A stretch of DNA of 56,961 nt from Candidatus Rhodoferax odensensis (GCA_016718405.1 JADKDJ010000039.1:1-56961), one strand, 5' to 3'. Shown: positions 44,398 to 54,334, numbered from the stretch's first letter. Notes: generated from the sequence alone by a model not told the origin. A program made the numbers and translations.

Positions 44398-44993
44398 GAA
44401 CGCTCGCCCCTGATCGACAAACCGGGTGCCTGCGCCACGGGCGCTGGCGGCGTCTTGCCACCGACTTCAAAAAACGTGTACGACAAGGTAATGGTCGTCA
44501 CATCCTTGGACAACTTGGGGTCGATCACGAACACCACTGGCCAGCTCTTCTTCTCGCCCGGCTCCAGCGTGTACTGGGTGAAGCAAAAACACTCCACTTT
44601 GTTGAAGTGGCGACCGGCCTGTTGCGGCGCATAGCTCGGAATGGCTTGCGCTGCCATGCGACGGTTCTGCACATTCTGAAACTCATACATCACGGTTGCC
44701 ATCTCCCCTGGATGGACCTGCATCGAGCGCTGTGCCGGCTTGAACTCCCAGGGCCCCCGCACATTCGCGTCAAATTCCACCGTGATCGTGCGCGTGGTGT
44801 CGACTTGCGTGTTGGCGCTGAGCTTGGGCGTGGCACCCGGGATGTTGCGATCGCCCAGCGCCAGAACGTTGATGCCGGTCATCTCGCAAATCGCCCGGTA
44901 AATCGGAACCAGCGCATAACCGAAGGCGGCCATCACGGTAGCCACCACCACCAGCTTGGTAGCCATCACGAGGTTGTCGCGCTCGAACACCAC
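44394..44993 (-). CDS. ctaG: Cytochrome c oxidase assembly protein CtaG/Cox11
   Basis: A 199-residue protein with one N-terminal helix and a periplasmic copper-binding domain. HFNKVECFCFTQ carries the copper cysteines (135 and 137); VPIYRAICEMTG, the juxtamembrane part, and DPKLSKDVTTITLSYTFF are also conserved. It delivers copper to CuB of subunit I. The start is GTG. It lies directly after a tiny membrane-protein gene that follows ctaD. Confidence 0.95.
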   Translation of the reverse strand: MVFERDNLVMATKLVVVATVMAAFGYALVPIYRAICEMTGINVLALGDRNIPGATPKLSANTQVDTTRTITVEFDANVRGPWEFKPAQRSMQVHPGEMATVMYEFQNVQNRRMAAQAIPSYAPQQAGRHFNKVECFCFTQYTLEPGEKKSWPVVFVIDPKLSKDVTTITLSYTFFEVGGKTPPAPVAQAPGLSIRGERS

Positions 44994-44996
44994 GGT

Positions 44997-45107
44997 TTAG
45001 CCGCCCAGAATCACCATGCGGGCCATGAATCCCACAAAGAACATCACCGCCACGCTGGCCAGGATCAACCCTGTGCGACGGTTTGCCCGTCTTTGCTCTT
45101 CGCTCAT
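44997..45107 (-). CDS. Tiny cytochrome oxidase-associated membrane protein
   Basis: A 36-residue protein (MSEEQRRANRRTGL..., ending ARMVILGG) with a basic start and one membrane helix (LILASVAVMFFVGFMARMVI). It fits exactly between ctaD and cox11, where Burkholderiales carry a small assembly protein of this size and character. Earlier in-frame ATGs (45116, 45131, 45134) would extend it and reach the ctaD end. Too short for statistics, but its place and composition support it. Confidence 0.7.
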   Translation of the reverse strand: MSEEQRRANRRTGLILASVAVMFFVGFMARMVILGG

Positions 45108-45130
45108 ACCGCGCATTCGAACCGAGCGCA

Positions 45131-46759
45131 TCATGCGACGATCCTGGTGGCGGTGACATCCAGCTTAGGCGGCGTTTCGAAAGTGTGGAACGGTGCCGGC
45201 GACGGCAGTTCCCACTCCAGCCCCTCCGCACCGTCCCACGGTTTGGCCGCGGCTTTGGCGCCCTTGCCGAGCATCGTCGGCATGGCTACAAACAAGAAGA
45301 AGTAGACCTGCGCGATTCCGAAGAGGAAGGCGCCGATTGACGCGACCATGTTGAAGTCCGCAAACTGCATTGGGTAGTCGGCGTAACGACGCGGCATGCC
45401 CGCCAGACCCAGAAAGTGCATCGGGAAGAAGGTGACGTTGAACGAGATGATGGACCACCAGAAGTGCAACTTGCCGCGGCCCTCGTTGTACATCACGCCG
45501 GTCCACTTCGGTACCCAATAGTAGAAGCCGGCAAACAAGGCGAACAGCGAGCCCGCCACCAGCACGTAGTGGAAGTGCGCCACGATGTAATAGGTGTCCT
45601 GAAGCTGGATGTCAATCGGCGCCACCGCCGGAATCAAGCCGGTAAAGCCACCGATGGTGAACACGAAAATGAAGCCTACGGCGAACAGCATCGGCGTCTC
45701 GAAGGTCATCGATCCTTGCCACATGGTGGCGATCCAGTTGAAAATCTTCACTGCCGTCGGCACCGCAATCAACATGGTCGCGTACATGAAGAAAAGCTGA
45801 CCGGTCACCGGCATGCCGGTGGTAAACATGTGATGCGCCCACACGATGAAGGACAGGATGGCGATGCTGGAGGTGGCATACACCATCGAGGCATAACCAA
45901 ACAGCTTTTTACGCGAGAACGCGGGCACGATCTGGCTGATGATGCCGAAGGCCGGCAAGATCATGATGTACACCTCGGGGTGGCCAAAGAACCAGAAAAT
46001 GTGCTGATACATAACCGGGTCACCACCGCCGGCGGGGTTGAAGAAGCTGGTGCCAAAGTGGCGATCGGTCAGCGTCATGGTGATGGCGCCGGCCAGGACC
46101 GGCATTACCGCGATCAGCAAGTAGGCCGTGATCAGCCAGGTCCAGCAGAACATGGGCATCTTCATCAAGGTCATGCCGGGGGCGCGCATGTTAAGGATGG
46201 TGACGATGATGTTGATCGAGCCCATGATGGAACTGGCACCCAGGATGTGCATGGCAAAAATGCCAGCGTCCATGCTCGGGCCCATTTGCAGGGTCAGCGG
46301 CGCGTACAGCGTCCAGCCAGCAGCGGGGGCGCCACCGGGCATGAAGAAGGAGCCGGCCAACATGAGACCGGCAGGAATCATCAGCCAGAAGCTGAAATTG
46401 TTCATCCGCGCAAAGGCCATGTCTGGCGCGCCGATCTGCAGCGGAACCATCCAGTTCGCAAATCCTACAAAGGCCGGCATGATGGCGCCGAACACCATGA
46501 TCAGCCCATGCATGGTGGTGAGCTGGTTGAACAGCTCGGGGTTGACCAGTTGCAAGCCCGGCTGAAACAGCTCGGCCCGGATCAGCAGAGCCAGCACGCC
46601 ACCAATCATCAACATGGTGAACGCAAACAGCAGGTACAAGGTACCAATGTCTTTGTGGTTGGTGGCATAGACCCAACGCCGCCAGCCAGTGGGCGCGTGG
46701 TCGTGATGGTCGTGGTGGTCGGCATGGGGCAGGCCGTGTTGATCCAGAACAGCGCTCAT
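45131..46759 (-). CDS. ctaD: Cytochrome c oxidase subunit I
   Basis: A 542-residue haem-copper oxidase core with twelve helices. The active-site helix WFFGHPEVYIMILPAFGI carries the CuB histidine joined to tyrosine, VWAHHMFTTG holds the other CuB ligands, and HFHYVLVAGSLF the haem ligands. The N-terminus is His/Asp rich (DHHDHHDHAP). It reduces oxygen to water and pumps protons. Subunit II is encoded 45 bases upstream. Confidence 0.97.
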   Translation of the reverse strand: MSAVLDQHGLPHADHHDHHDHAPTGWRRWVYATNHKDIGTLYLLFAFTMLMIGGVLALLIRAELFQPGLQLVNPELFNQLTTMHGLIMVFGAIMPAFVGFANWMVPLQIGAPDMAFARMNNFSFWLMIPAGLMLAGSFFMPGGAPAAGWTLYAPLTLQMGPSMDAGIFAMHILGASSIMGSINIIVTILNMRAPGMTLMKMPMFCWTWLITAYLLIAVMPVLAGAITMTLTDRHFGTSFFNPAGGGDPVMYQHIFWFFGHPEVYIMILPAFGIISQIVPAFSRKKLFGYASMVYATSSIAILSFIVWAHHMFTTGMPVTGQLFFMYATMLIAVPTAVKIFNWIATMWQGSMTFETPMLFAVGFIFVFTIGGFTGLIPAVAPIDIQLQDTYYIVAHFHYVLVAGSLFALFAGFYYWVPKWTGVMYNEGRGKLHFWWSIISFNVTFFPMHFLGLAGMPRRYADYPMQFADFNMVASIGAFLFGIAQVYFFLFVAMPTMLGKGAKAAAKPWDGAEGLEWELPSPAPFHTFETPPKLDVTATRIVA

Positions 46760-46804
46760 CCTGATTTCCTTATCAATTCTTAAACTTGGGCAATGGCCAG
46801 CGGG

Positions 46805-47992
46805 CTACTTGCGTGCCGCCAAAACGTCGGCGGGCTGCACCAGCTGTCCCGTCTTGTTGGACCAATTGTTCTTGGTGTAGGTGATGACCGCGGCCAACTC
46901 GGTGTCACTGAGCTGGGCCCAACCGGGCATGGCACCATTGTTCTGACCCTTGAGCAACACGGCAATCTGCTTGCCCTTGTCGGCGTCCAGCACCACGGCG
47001 GCGGCGTCCAGCGCCTTGATCGGGCCAGCGCCCTTGCCAGTGGTCTGGTGACACGCGGCGCAATTGGTGGCATACACCTTCTCGCCGCGTTTCATCAGGT
47101 CATCGAGCACCCAGACCTTCGACGGATCGTCAGCCTTGGCGGCCATGAGCTTCTTCTCGCCATCCACCCACTTGCTGTAGTCTTCAGCCGACACCACCTT
47201 CACGTGAATCGGCATGTAGGCGTGCTCTTTACCGCACAACTCGGCGCACTGACCGTAGTAGTCGCCAACTTTCTCCGCGCGAAACCAGGTGTCGCGCACA
47301 AAGCCTGGAATGGCATCCTGCTTCACGCCAAACGAGGGCACCATCCAGGCGTGGATCACGTCATTCGCGGTGGTGATCATGCGAATTTTGCGATCAACTG
47401 GCACCACCAGCGGCTTGTCCACTTTCAGCAGGTAGTCATTGCCCGGGACCTCGCCCTCCTTGGGTCCACCGTTGTTGGACATGACGCGCTGCGCCGTATC
47501 CAGGGACGAATAGAAGCCAATGCCTTCACCTTCGCCCTTGAGGTAGTCATAGCCCCACTTCCACTGCATGCCCGTGGCCTTGATCGTGAGGTCGGCGTTG
47601 GTGGTGTCCTTCATCGCCACCACGACCTTGGTCGCGGGCAGGGCCATGCCAATCACGATCAGGAACGGAACCACGGTCCAGACGATTTCGACCGTCACCG
47701 ACTCATGAAAATTGGCCGCCTTGTGGCCGACCGACTTGCGGTGCTTCCAAATCGAAAAAAACATCACGCCAAACACCAGCACAAACACGACGGTGCAGAT
47801 GATCAACATCATCCAGTGCAGCCAGGCCTGCTCCTGGGCGATCTTGGTCACGGCGGGGTGCAAATTGAGCTGGTTGACGGCCGGTCCACCCGGCAAATCC
47901 TTCACCGCGTGCGCGGTGCTCAGGGCCACGGTGCCCGCCCAGGCGGCGGCGGCGCGCAACGTCCAAGCCAGTCTCTTGATGGTGTTGTTCAT
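46805..47992 (-). CDS. coxB: Cytochrome c oxidase subunit II with fused cytochrome c
   Basis: About 395 residues: signal sequence, two membrane helices, a CuA domain and a C-terminal cytochrome c. CuA ligands are His214, Cys249, Cys253, His257 and Met260 (CAELCGKEHAYM); the haem c motif is CAACH (311-315) with the Met ligand in GAMPGW. This is the caa3-like form of subunit II, so it may take electrons from soluble cytochromes through its own haem. ATG at 47992 is preferred to the GTG three codons earlier. First gene of the cluster. Confidence 0.95.
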   Translation of the reverse strand: MNNTIKRLAWTLRAAAAWAGTVALSTAHAVKDLPGGPAVNQLNLHPAVTKIAQEQAWLHWMMLIICTVVFVLVFGVMFFSIWKHRKSVGHKAANFHESVTVEIVWTVVPFLIVIGMALPATKVVVAMKDTTNADLTIKATGMQWKWGYDYLKGEGEGIGFYSSLDTAQRVMSNNGGPKEGEVPGNDYLLKVDKPLVVPVDRKIRMITTANDVIHAWMVPSFGVKQDAIPGFVRDTWFRAEKVGDYYGQCAELCGKEHAYMPIHVKVVSAEDYSKWVDGEKKLMAAKADDPSKVWVLDDLMKRGEKVYATNCAACHQTTGKGAGPIKALDAAAVVLDADKGKQIAVLLKGQNNGAMPGWAQLSDTELAAVITYTKNNWSNKTGQLVQPADVLAARK

Positions 47993-48162
47993 CGTGTTCA
48001 CTTCTTCTATGCCTAAAACTCGATCGATAGGTAACCGCGACCACGCAGTGCGCAGTCGCCGGGGTGGCCTGACTGGACACGGGAACCCTCCCGCATTAGT
48101 TAGGCAGGGATTGTAGCCCAGCTAGCAACTCGACGCCGGCATGTCAAGCCCAAAACTCAAAG

Positions 48163-49062
48163 TTACCCGCGATAGGTTTTGCGCTGGTTCAAACTTGCGC
48201 GCATTTGCTCCAAAGACAGCACCGTTTGCGCTCGAACCGTGTGTCTGGGCTCCGGCTTCACCGCGTGCCCATAGATCACCTCAAACGTCAACGTCAATTG
48301 GCCGTCGGCGCCTCGGAGTTGGCCATCGAGCGCCTGTAACAAGCGCTCGCGCCACCGCCTCGAACGCAGCGCCGGGTGGCGCGCCGGATGCAGGTTGCGC
48401 CCGAGTTCGCGCAACTCCTGCAACAAGCGCTGCGGATCGGCATAACTCAGGGTAATGCGCTCCATGTCCATCACCGGCTCGGCAAAGCCGGCCTGCACCA
48501 GCATGTCACCCCAATCGTGCATGTCCGTGAACTCATGCATCGGCGCGGGCCAACCGAGCAATTGGTAGAGCGCCCGCAGCTCAATCAACGTATCCGGGCC
48601 CAGGCATGAAAACATGACAAACCCGTCGACCGCCAGGGCCCGGTGCCACTGCGCCAGCAGCGCCTGTGGCTCGGTACACATGTGCAACAACATGTTGGCC
48701 CACAGCATCTGTACCGCCCCCGGCGCGGGAGTCTCGAAGCATGTGGGCGCCTGCAGCCAGCGCGCGCCCTGCCACCACCTTGGCGCTAAAGCGGTGATAG
48801 CCGCGCGCTGTCGTTGCGCGACCGGCTCGACCACAAAACACGACGCCTTGGGGTAGCGTTGGGCGAGCTCGCGGTGCGCGGCCAGCCCGCCGCGAACGGC
48901 CTCCCAATGCGCCCAGCTTTGTGGTTGCAACCGAATCCACTGCAGGCGCTCCTGCATGCGCCTGGCGACCTCTTCGTGCAACCAGGCGGTGTGGGTCGCG
49001 GCGGACTGCTGCCAACGCAGTGCCGCCGGGGGATCAATGCTGGGGGGAGGCTGCTCGGTCAT
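48163..49062 (-). CDS. BioC-like SAM-dependent methyltransferase
   Basis: A 299-residue class I methyltransferase. The N-terminus PPAALRWQQSAATHTAWLHEEVARRMQERL resembles BioC (malonyl-ACP methyltransferase of biotin synthesis); the middle WANMLLHMCTEPQALLAQWHRAL and FSCLGPDTLIELRALYQ fit the same group. The SAM-binding acidic loop is weaker than usual (no clear GxGxG), which is common in this branch. Start at 49062 is chosen because farther upstream runs into comF. Biotin role is a family inference. Confidence 0.75.
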   Translation of the reverse strand: MTEQPPPSIDPPAALRWQQSAATHTAWLHEEVARRMQERLQWIRLQPQSWAHWEAVRGGLAAHRELAQRYPKASCFVVEPVAQRQRAAITALAPRWWQGARWLQAPTCFETPAPGAVQMLWANMLLHMCTEPQALLAQWHRALAVDGFVMFSCLGPDTLIELRALYQLLGWPAPMHEFTDMHDWGDMLVQAGFAEPVMDMERITLSYADPQRLLQELRELGRNLHPARHPALRSRRWRERLLQALDGQLRGADGQLTLTFEVIYGHAVKPEPRHTVRAQTVLSLEQMRASLNQRKTYRG

Positions 49063-49098
49063 GGTTTCGGCAAGGTGTGCCGCGAGTATATTGACACG

Positions 49099-49818
49099 GT
49101 GTTTCCAGCTCTCATCGCCCGGCTTTTGCCGACTCTGCCCAGCCGCTGCGCGGTCTGCCACGCCTGGCCCAGCGAGCCGGTATGCGAGGCCTGTGTCAAC
49201 CAGTTTGCGCAACCGGTGGCGCGTTGCCGCACCTGCGCCTTGCCAGTGTATGGCGGTGCGCATCAGTGCGGCGCCTGCGTGCTGGAGCCCCCGCCACTGG
49301 ATGCCTGTGTGGCGGCGGTCTCTTACGACTACCCCTGGGCTGATTTGATCAGCGACTTCAAGTTTCACGGCAAGCCCGGTTGGGCGCACACCCTGGCGCG
49401 ACTGTTGCGCAGCGCCCCCTGGGTTGAGCCGGCATTGGAGCGGGCGGACCTAATCATCCCGATGCCGCTGTCCCATGCGCGGCTGCGTGAGCGTGGCTTC
49501 AATCAAGCCGTTGAACTGGCCAGACAACTCACGTCGGTGCGAAAGATGGATGCCACGCTGTTGCTGCGACTGAAGGACACCACCGCGCAAGTGAACCTTA
49601 ACCGCGCCGAGCGGTTGCGTAACCTGCACAACGCTTTCGCCGTCGAGCCACTCAAGGCCATGCGTCTGCGCGGTGCGCGGCTGGTCTTGCTCGATGACGT
49701 GATGACCAGCGGCGCCTCGCTATACTCTGCTGCCCGCGCCCTACGCGCGGCAGGCGCCGGCCACATCACCGGAATGGTGTTTGCCCGTACCGACGCACCA
49801 CACACCGGCACCGACTGA
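49099..49818 (+). CDS. ComF-family phosphoribosyltransferase-like protein
   Basis: About 239 residues. Two N-terminal CxxC pairs (CAVC ... CEAC, and CRTC ... CGAC) bind zinc, and the C-terminal phosphoribosyltransferase loop is LVLLDDVMTSGASLYS. ComF is needed for DNA uptake in naturally competent bacteria, though many non-competent species keep it. The start is a GTG (49099) or the GTG at 49075, both without a clear ribosome site. It is divergent from the methyltransferase and precedes trmL. Confidence 0.88.
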   Translation: MFPALIARLLPTLPSRCAVCHAWPSEPVCEACVNQFAQPVARCRTCALPVYGGAHQCGACVLEPPPLDACVAAVSYDYPWADLISDFKFHGKPGWAHTLARLLRSAPWVEPALERADLIIPMPLSHARLRERGFNQAVELARQLTSVRKMDATLLLRLKDTTAQVNLNRAERLRNLHNAFAVEPLKAMRLRGARLVLLDDVMTSGASLYSAARALRAAGAGHITGMVFARTDAPHTGTD

Positions 49819-49847
49819 ACGGGAACGAGCGAGGACAATAGGCTCCC

Positions 49848-50318
49848 ATGTTTCACATCGTTCTGGTCGAACCCGAAATCCCGCCCAACACCGGCAACGT
49901 GATCCGCCTGGCCGCCAACACGGGTTGCAGCCTGCACCTGATCGAGCCCTTGGGCTTCTCGATGGACGACAAGCAGTTGCGTCGCGCCGGGCTGGATTAC
50001 CACGAATACGCCACGGTCAAACGGCATGCCGACTGGGCCGGCTTTCTGCACAGTGAACAACCACACCCAGACCGGCTGTTTGCCTTATCGACCCGCGGCA
50101 CGGCCCGTGTGCACGAGACTCGGTTTGCACTCGGTGACTGGCTGGTGTTTGGTTCGGAAACCAAGGGACTGCGCGAGCCCTTGCACCAGTCGTTTGACGC
50201 CGCTCAGTGCCTGCGCCTGCCGATGCTGCCGGGTCAACGCAGCCTGAACCTGTCCAACGCCGTGGCCGTTACCGTGTTTGAGGCCTGGCGACAACAGGGC
50301 TTTGGCGGCGCGATCTAG
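49848..50318 (+). CDS. trmL: tRNA (cytidine/uridine-2'-O-)-methyltransferase TrmL
   Basis: A 156-residue SPOUT methyltransferase that modifies the wobble base of tRNA-Leu. Family motifs are EPEIPPNTGNVIRLAANTGC, LVFGSETKGL and LPGQRSLNLSNAVAVTVFE, the last forming the deep trefoil knot. It begins 30 bases after comF. Confidence 0.95.
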   Translation: MFHIVLVEPEIPPNTGNVIRLAANTGCSLHLIEPLGFSMDDKQLRRAGLDYHEYATVKRHADWAGFLHSEQPHPDRLFALSTRGTARVHETRFALGDWLVFGSETKGLREPLHQSFDAAQCLRLPMLPGQRSLNLSNAVAVTVFEAWRQQGFGGAI

Positions 50319-50372
50319 CGCCAGCACGCACTGGCACAGTCCCGGCACGCGTTGCGAAGCGCTACGTCCTAT

Positions 50373-50828
50373 TCAGGGGTAACGGCGCGAGATCGACTCC
50401 GCCACGCAGGCCAGCTTGCTTGACCCTTCGCGCTCCACCGCGACCTCCCAGGTCATTTGCACGCCGTTGCGGTCGATCGGCTCGCACTTGAGTAACTTGA
50501 GCCGCGCCCGCAAGCGGCTGCCCACCGGCACCGGGTCGAGAAAGCGCACCTTGTTGAGACCATAGTTCACGCCCATGCCGGACTCGACGATGTGGAATGA
50601 GGATTCGAAAAACCTCGGGATCAAGGAGAGCGTCAAAAAGCCGTGCGCAATCGGCCCGCCAAACGGGCCGGCCTTGGCGCGCTCGACGTCAACGTGAATC
50701 CACTGGTGATCGCCAGTGGCCTGCGCAAACTGGTTGATCTGTTCCTGGGTAATCTCGATCCACGGGCTCACCGCGACGTCCTGGCCGACGTATGTGGCCA
50801 GCTCTGCAAGGGTTTGAATGGTTTTCAT
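50373..50828 (-). CDS. MaoC-like (R)-specific enoyl-CoA hydratase
   Basis: A 151-residue hot-dog-fold protein. The hydratase-2 motif is ATGDHQWIHVD (Asp40 and His45) followed by GPFGGPIAHGFLTLSLI. Single-domain members hydrate enoyl-CoA in the R configuration, for example to feed polyhydroxyalkanoate synthesis; the substrate here is not known. Its start is 28 bases after the ParA gene on the same strand. Confidence 0.9.
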   Translation of the reverse strand: MKTIQTLAELATYVGQDVAVSPWIEITQEQINQFAQATGDHQWIHVDVERAKAGPFGGPIAHGFLTLSLIPRFFESSFHIVESGMGVNYGLNKVRFLDPVPVGSRLRARLKLLKCEPIDRNGVQMTWEVAVEREGSSKLACVAESISRRYP

Positions 50829-50856
50829 GCTGCGACTGTAGGGGCTGGCGCCCGGC

Positions 50857-51474
50857 TCAACTGTCCAACCAGTGACAGATCGGCTGCCACTGCTCCAGGT
50901 CCTTTTCGACGCGGCCTCGGGCCACATCGAACAGCGACAGCCCGTGCGCCGCCAGGTGCACATAGTTCTGGGTATCGCGCAGATAACCCAAAACCGGCAG
51001 GTCCAGTGAGTCCACAAACTCATGCAGCTTGTCCGCCGCAATCGTGCGCGCGTCCACCCGCATGCCCACCAGACCGATCTTGGCCTTGTGGGCATGGCGG
51101 TTTTGCGCCAGTTGCGTCAGGAAGTCGCGCGTGGCAAAGATGTCGAAGATGCTTGGCTGCAGCGGCACAATCACCCGGTCCGCCATCTTGATCACATCGT
51201 TGAAGCGCCAACCGTGCAAGCCGGCAGGCGTGTCCAGCACCACATGCGAGGTGCCTTTGGGCGGTTTGGCAATCAGGTCGGCGCTGACTTCCCAGGTTGA
51301 GATCGGTCGCGCCGTGGCGGGCCGCAGCTTCAGCCAGAGCCGCGAGGACTGCTGTCGGTCCGCATCGCCCAGCATCACGGCGTGCCCCTGGGAGGCAAAG
51401 TAGCCCGCGATATTGGTGGCCAGTGTGGACTTGCCCACACCACCTTTGGGATTGGCAACAACAACGATCGGCAT
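50857..51474 (-). CDS. Orphan ParA-family ATPase
   Basis: A 205-residue deviant-Walker ATPase. KGGVGKSTLATNIAGYFA is the P-loop with signature lysine, DADRQQSS the switch, and VVLDTPAG the Walker B. It lacks the N-terminal DNA-binding helix of chromosomal ParA and no parB is nearby, so it resembles the short MinD/ParA-like proteins that position cellular cargo. Partner unknown. Confidence 0.88.
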   Translation of the reverse strand: MPIVVVANPKGGVGKSTLATNIAGYFASQGHAVMLGDADRQQSSRLWLKLRPATARPISTWEVSADLIAKPPKGTSHVVLDTPAGLHGWRFNDVIKMADRVIVPLQPSIFDIFATRDFLTQLAQNRHAHKAKIGLVGMRVDARTIAADKLHEFVDSLDLPVLGYLRDTQNYVHLAAHGLSLFDVARGRVEKDLEQWQPICHWLDS

Positions 51475-51516
51475 GGCCCGCTCCTGTTAATGGCTACTTT
51501 GCGCTATGTTAACGGC

Positions 51517-53350
51517 ATGGAACACACGCCCACCTGGTTGATCAACAGCTTCATTTACCTCAGCGCGGCAGTCATCGCCGTGCCGCTGTGCCGCATGCTC
51601 GGCCTGGGCGCCATCATCGGTTACCTAGGGGCGGGCATCGCCATTGGACCCTGGGGCCTGGGGCTGGTGACCAATGTCGAAGACATCCTGCACTTTGCCG
51701 AATTCGGCGTGGTGCTGATGCTGTTTCTGGTCGGTCTGGAGCTGGAGCCCCAGCGCCTGTGGAGCCTGCGCCGCGCCATCTTTGGCTGGGAAGCGCCCAG
51801 ATGGCGGCCTGTGCTGCTCTCATTTTTGTAGCGTGTTATGCGCTCGAGGTTTGGATACCAGGCACTTTTGGCGGCTGGAAAACGCCCTTGGTGGCCGCCC
51901 TGGGCCTAGCCCTGTCCAGCACGGCAATTGCCTTGCAGGTGATGGCTGAGCGCAACTTGCTGGGCAGCTCCAGCGGTCAGGCGGGCTTCTCGATCCTGCT
52001 GTTCCAGGACGTGGCCGCCATACCCATTCTGGCCTTGTTGCCCTTGCTCGGTTCCGCCGCCCTCGCCAACGCTGCAACGCCTGACACCTCGGCGGCGTGG
52101 TTGGAGGCGCTCAAGATCATCGCCATCATCGCGGGCATCGTGCTGGGCGGGCGGTTGCTGCTGCGCCCACTGTTTCGCTGGATTGCCGGCAGCCGCACGC
52201 CGGAGATCTTCACCGCGGCCTCGCTGCTGCTCGTGGTGGCATTTCGGCCCTGATGCAGGTGGTAGGCGCGAGCATGGCGCTGGGCGCCTTCCTGGCCCGG
52301 CGTGTTGCTGGCCGAGAGCAGTACCGGCGCGAGCTGGAGACCGACATCAGACCCTTCAAAGGCCTGCTGCTGGGTCTGTTCTTCATCGCCGTCGGCATGA
52401 GCATCGACTTTGGCGTGTCGTGGCGCTCCCCAGGGCCTGATGGCCGTGCTGGTGCTGGGCTTCAGTGGCCCCTCAAGGCGCTGGCCATCTACACCCTGGC
52501 GCGCATGATGGGCTTGCCCTACCAGGACCGCCCGTGTTCACCCTGCTGCTGGCGCAAGGCGGCGAATTTGCCTTTGGTGTTATCCAGGCGGCGGCCGGTG
52601 CGCCGGGTGTTTCCAGCGAAACCGCCTCCCTACTGATCGGCGCGGTGGCCGTGTCGATGCTACTGAAGCCTGCTGCTCGTGTTGCTGGACAAACTCCTGC
52701 TGCCACGCTACGCCAACTGCGGCGTGCCGGTGCTGGAGGAGATCTCCGAACCCCAGGAGGCACCGATTGTGATCGCCGGCTTTGGCCGCTACGGACAGAT
52801 CGTGGCGCGCGTGATGCTGGCACAAGGCGTACGCCTGCACCGTGCTGGACCACGACGCTGAAATGATCGAAGCGGCCCGCAGCTTTGGCTACCGCGTGTT
52901 CTACGGCGATGCATCGCGGCTCGATCTGCTGCGCACCGCGGGTGCCGCCAAGGCCAAAGTACTGGTCATCGCCGTGGACGACAAGGCGCAATCGCTGGCC
53001 ATCGTCGACCTCGCGCGCGAGCATTTCCCGCAGTTGCAGTTGGTGGCGCGAGCGCGCGACGTCACGCATTGGCATGAACTGCGCGACCGCGGCGTCATGC
53101 TGGTGCAGCGCAGATTGTTCGAGAGCAGCCTGCGCAGCTGCGCAGCCCATACTGGAGCTGCTGGGCCACTCGGCACCGGAAGCCGCCCAGACGGTTCGGC
53201 GCTTTCGCGAACACAACCTCTAACTCCTCCAGACGATGCCCTCCCACCACAAGGCCCGCGCCAAGCTGATTGCGGTGGTCAAGCAAGGGCGCCAGCAACT
53301 CGAAGAGCAGATGGCTCCAAGAACGCACCTGCCGGGCAAATCAGCGGGCG
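51517..53350 (+). pseudogene. KefB/KefC-type cation:proton antiporter, heavily frame-broken
   Basis: Readable in order over at least six frame changes: MEHTPTWLINSFIYLSAAVI, GAIIGYLGAGIAIGPWG, LFLVGLELEPQRLWSLR; then LGLALSSTAIALQVMAERNLL and FQDVAAIPILALLPLLG; then DIRPFKGLLLGLFFIAVGMSIDF; then LLLAQGGEFAFGVIQAA; the NAD-binding TrkA-N part IVIAGFGRYGQIVARVMLAQG, EAARSFGYRVFYGDASRLDLL; and a tail KLIAVVKQGRQQLEEQM. All parts match glutathione-gated K+/H+ antiporters. Breaks near 51800, 52248, 52430, 52530, 52670, 52835 and 53145, plus a stop at 53221. Consensus error is likely; the end coordinate is approximate. Confidence 0.8.
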
Positions 53351-54330
53351 CGACAGCATCAACCGCTGCATGGCTGCGGCGGCTGCTACTGCTCCCGGCC
53401 GCCCACTCGCTGAGCCTGGCACGGGTCGCACGCGATTGGGCGTTTGCTGACACAATGACTCGCTGACAAACGCTGGCGAACCCCGGGGTGGTTCGATTCT
53501 GCTTAGCCCGGGGCTCAGTGTTTCTTTCTGGATGACTTATCGTTCTCTCGCGCGCTGTGTTGCTCCATCGGGCTCAGTTTTGCTGACCATGTTACGCCGG
53601 GGCCACCTTTGTTGCCGGGCCACCGTGGTCGAGGCGATGCCGCTGCTGCGCCAGACGACCCGGCTGGCCCGTCAAGCACGGCATGCGCCTGCTCTCACTG
53701 GACATGCCGGAGACCGGCCCCAAGACCAACATCGTGCGCATCAGATTCCACTGGCGGCGCCATCGCCGACCTGAGACCATCAAACCCAGGTGATGCTGGC
53801 GCCCAAACTGACCAGCGGTGCCCAAGCACCGGCGGGCCCGCTATGCACTGTCAGGTTGGGTCAAGCTCAGCGGCTCCCCGAGCAAGGACCGGCCGCCAGC
53901 CCATTGCTGTCGAGTCGTTGGACCTCTCTGGCCTGAATGGCAACGCCGTGGTGTCGATCAGGCTAAGGCCAGCCACGTGTTCGCCGAGTCGGGCACAGTC
54001 ATCGTGACCGAACGTCAGCGGGCCAAGCGTTACCACCCCACGGTGCTGAAGTCAGGCGCTGTACAGCCCACCGGCAACGAGAAGGCCGGTGTCAGCGCAC
54101 CCCGCCAGCGCGTTCATGCAAGTGTCCCCAAGCCTTTTCTGGACCCCATTCCGGCGCGCACAGACACGTTCAAAAAGGGTCGTTGCGGGCCACCGACCAA
54201 AGTGTTGGGTGACCTCACCTACGCCGACGCCACACCCTGGCTGGGCGCCGGGCTGCCATGCGTACTTTGCTGGTGACGCGCTGGAAGCGCAGCCTCAGCC
54301 CGGATTTGCGCGCGCCGGCCTGACCAGCCA
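53351..54330 (+). other. Frame-broken, unidentified coding remnant
   Basis: About 1 kb of coding-like DNA with no frame open for more than 150 codons. Fragments on the plus strand look like real protein (KHGMRLLSLDMPETGPKTN; VFAESGTVIVTERQRAKRY; GDLTYADATPWLGAGLP) and lie in changing frames, as in the antiporter before it. I do not recognise the family. It seems to be a separate gene that ends before the palindrome at 54335 or runs through it (a frame reading HIRSHP crosses the palindrome). Confidence 0.35.
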
Positions 54331-54334
54331 CATC

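Noticed and set aside
45416..46783. A 455-codon rightward open frame with many His, Arg and Gly
   Set aside because: It lies wholly opposite ctaD and coxB sequence, has no domain or ribosome site, and its His/Arg-rich make-up is what the antisense of a membrane protein gene gives in GC-rich DNA.
46793..48016. A 407-codon rightward open frame opposite coxB
   Set aside because: coxB has all CuA and haem ligands; the antisense frame shows no recognisable domain.
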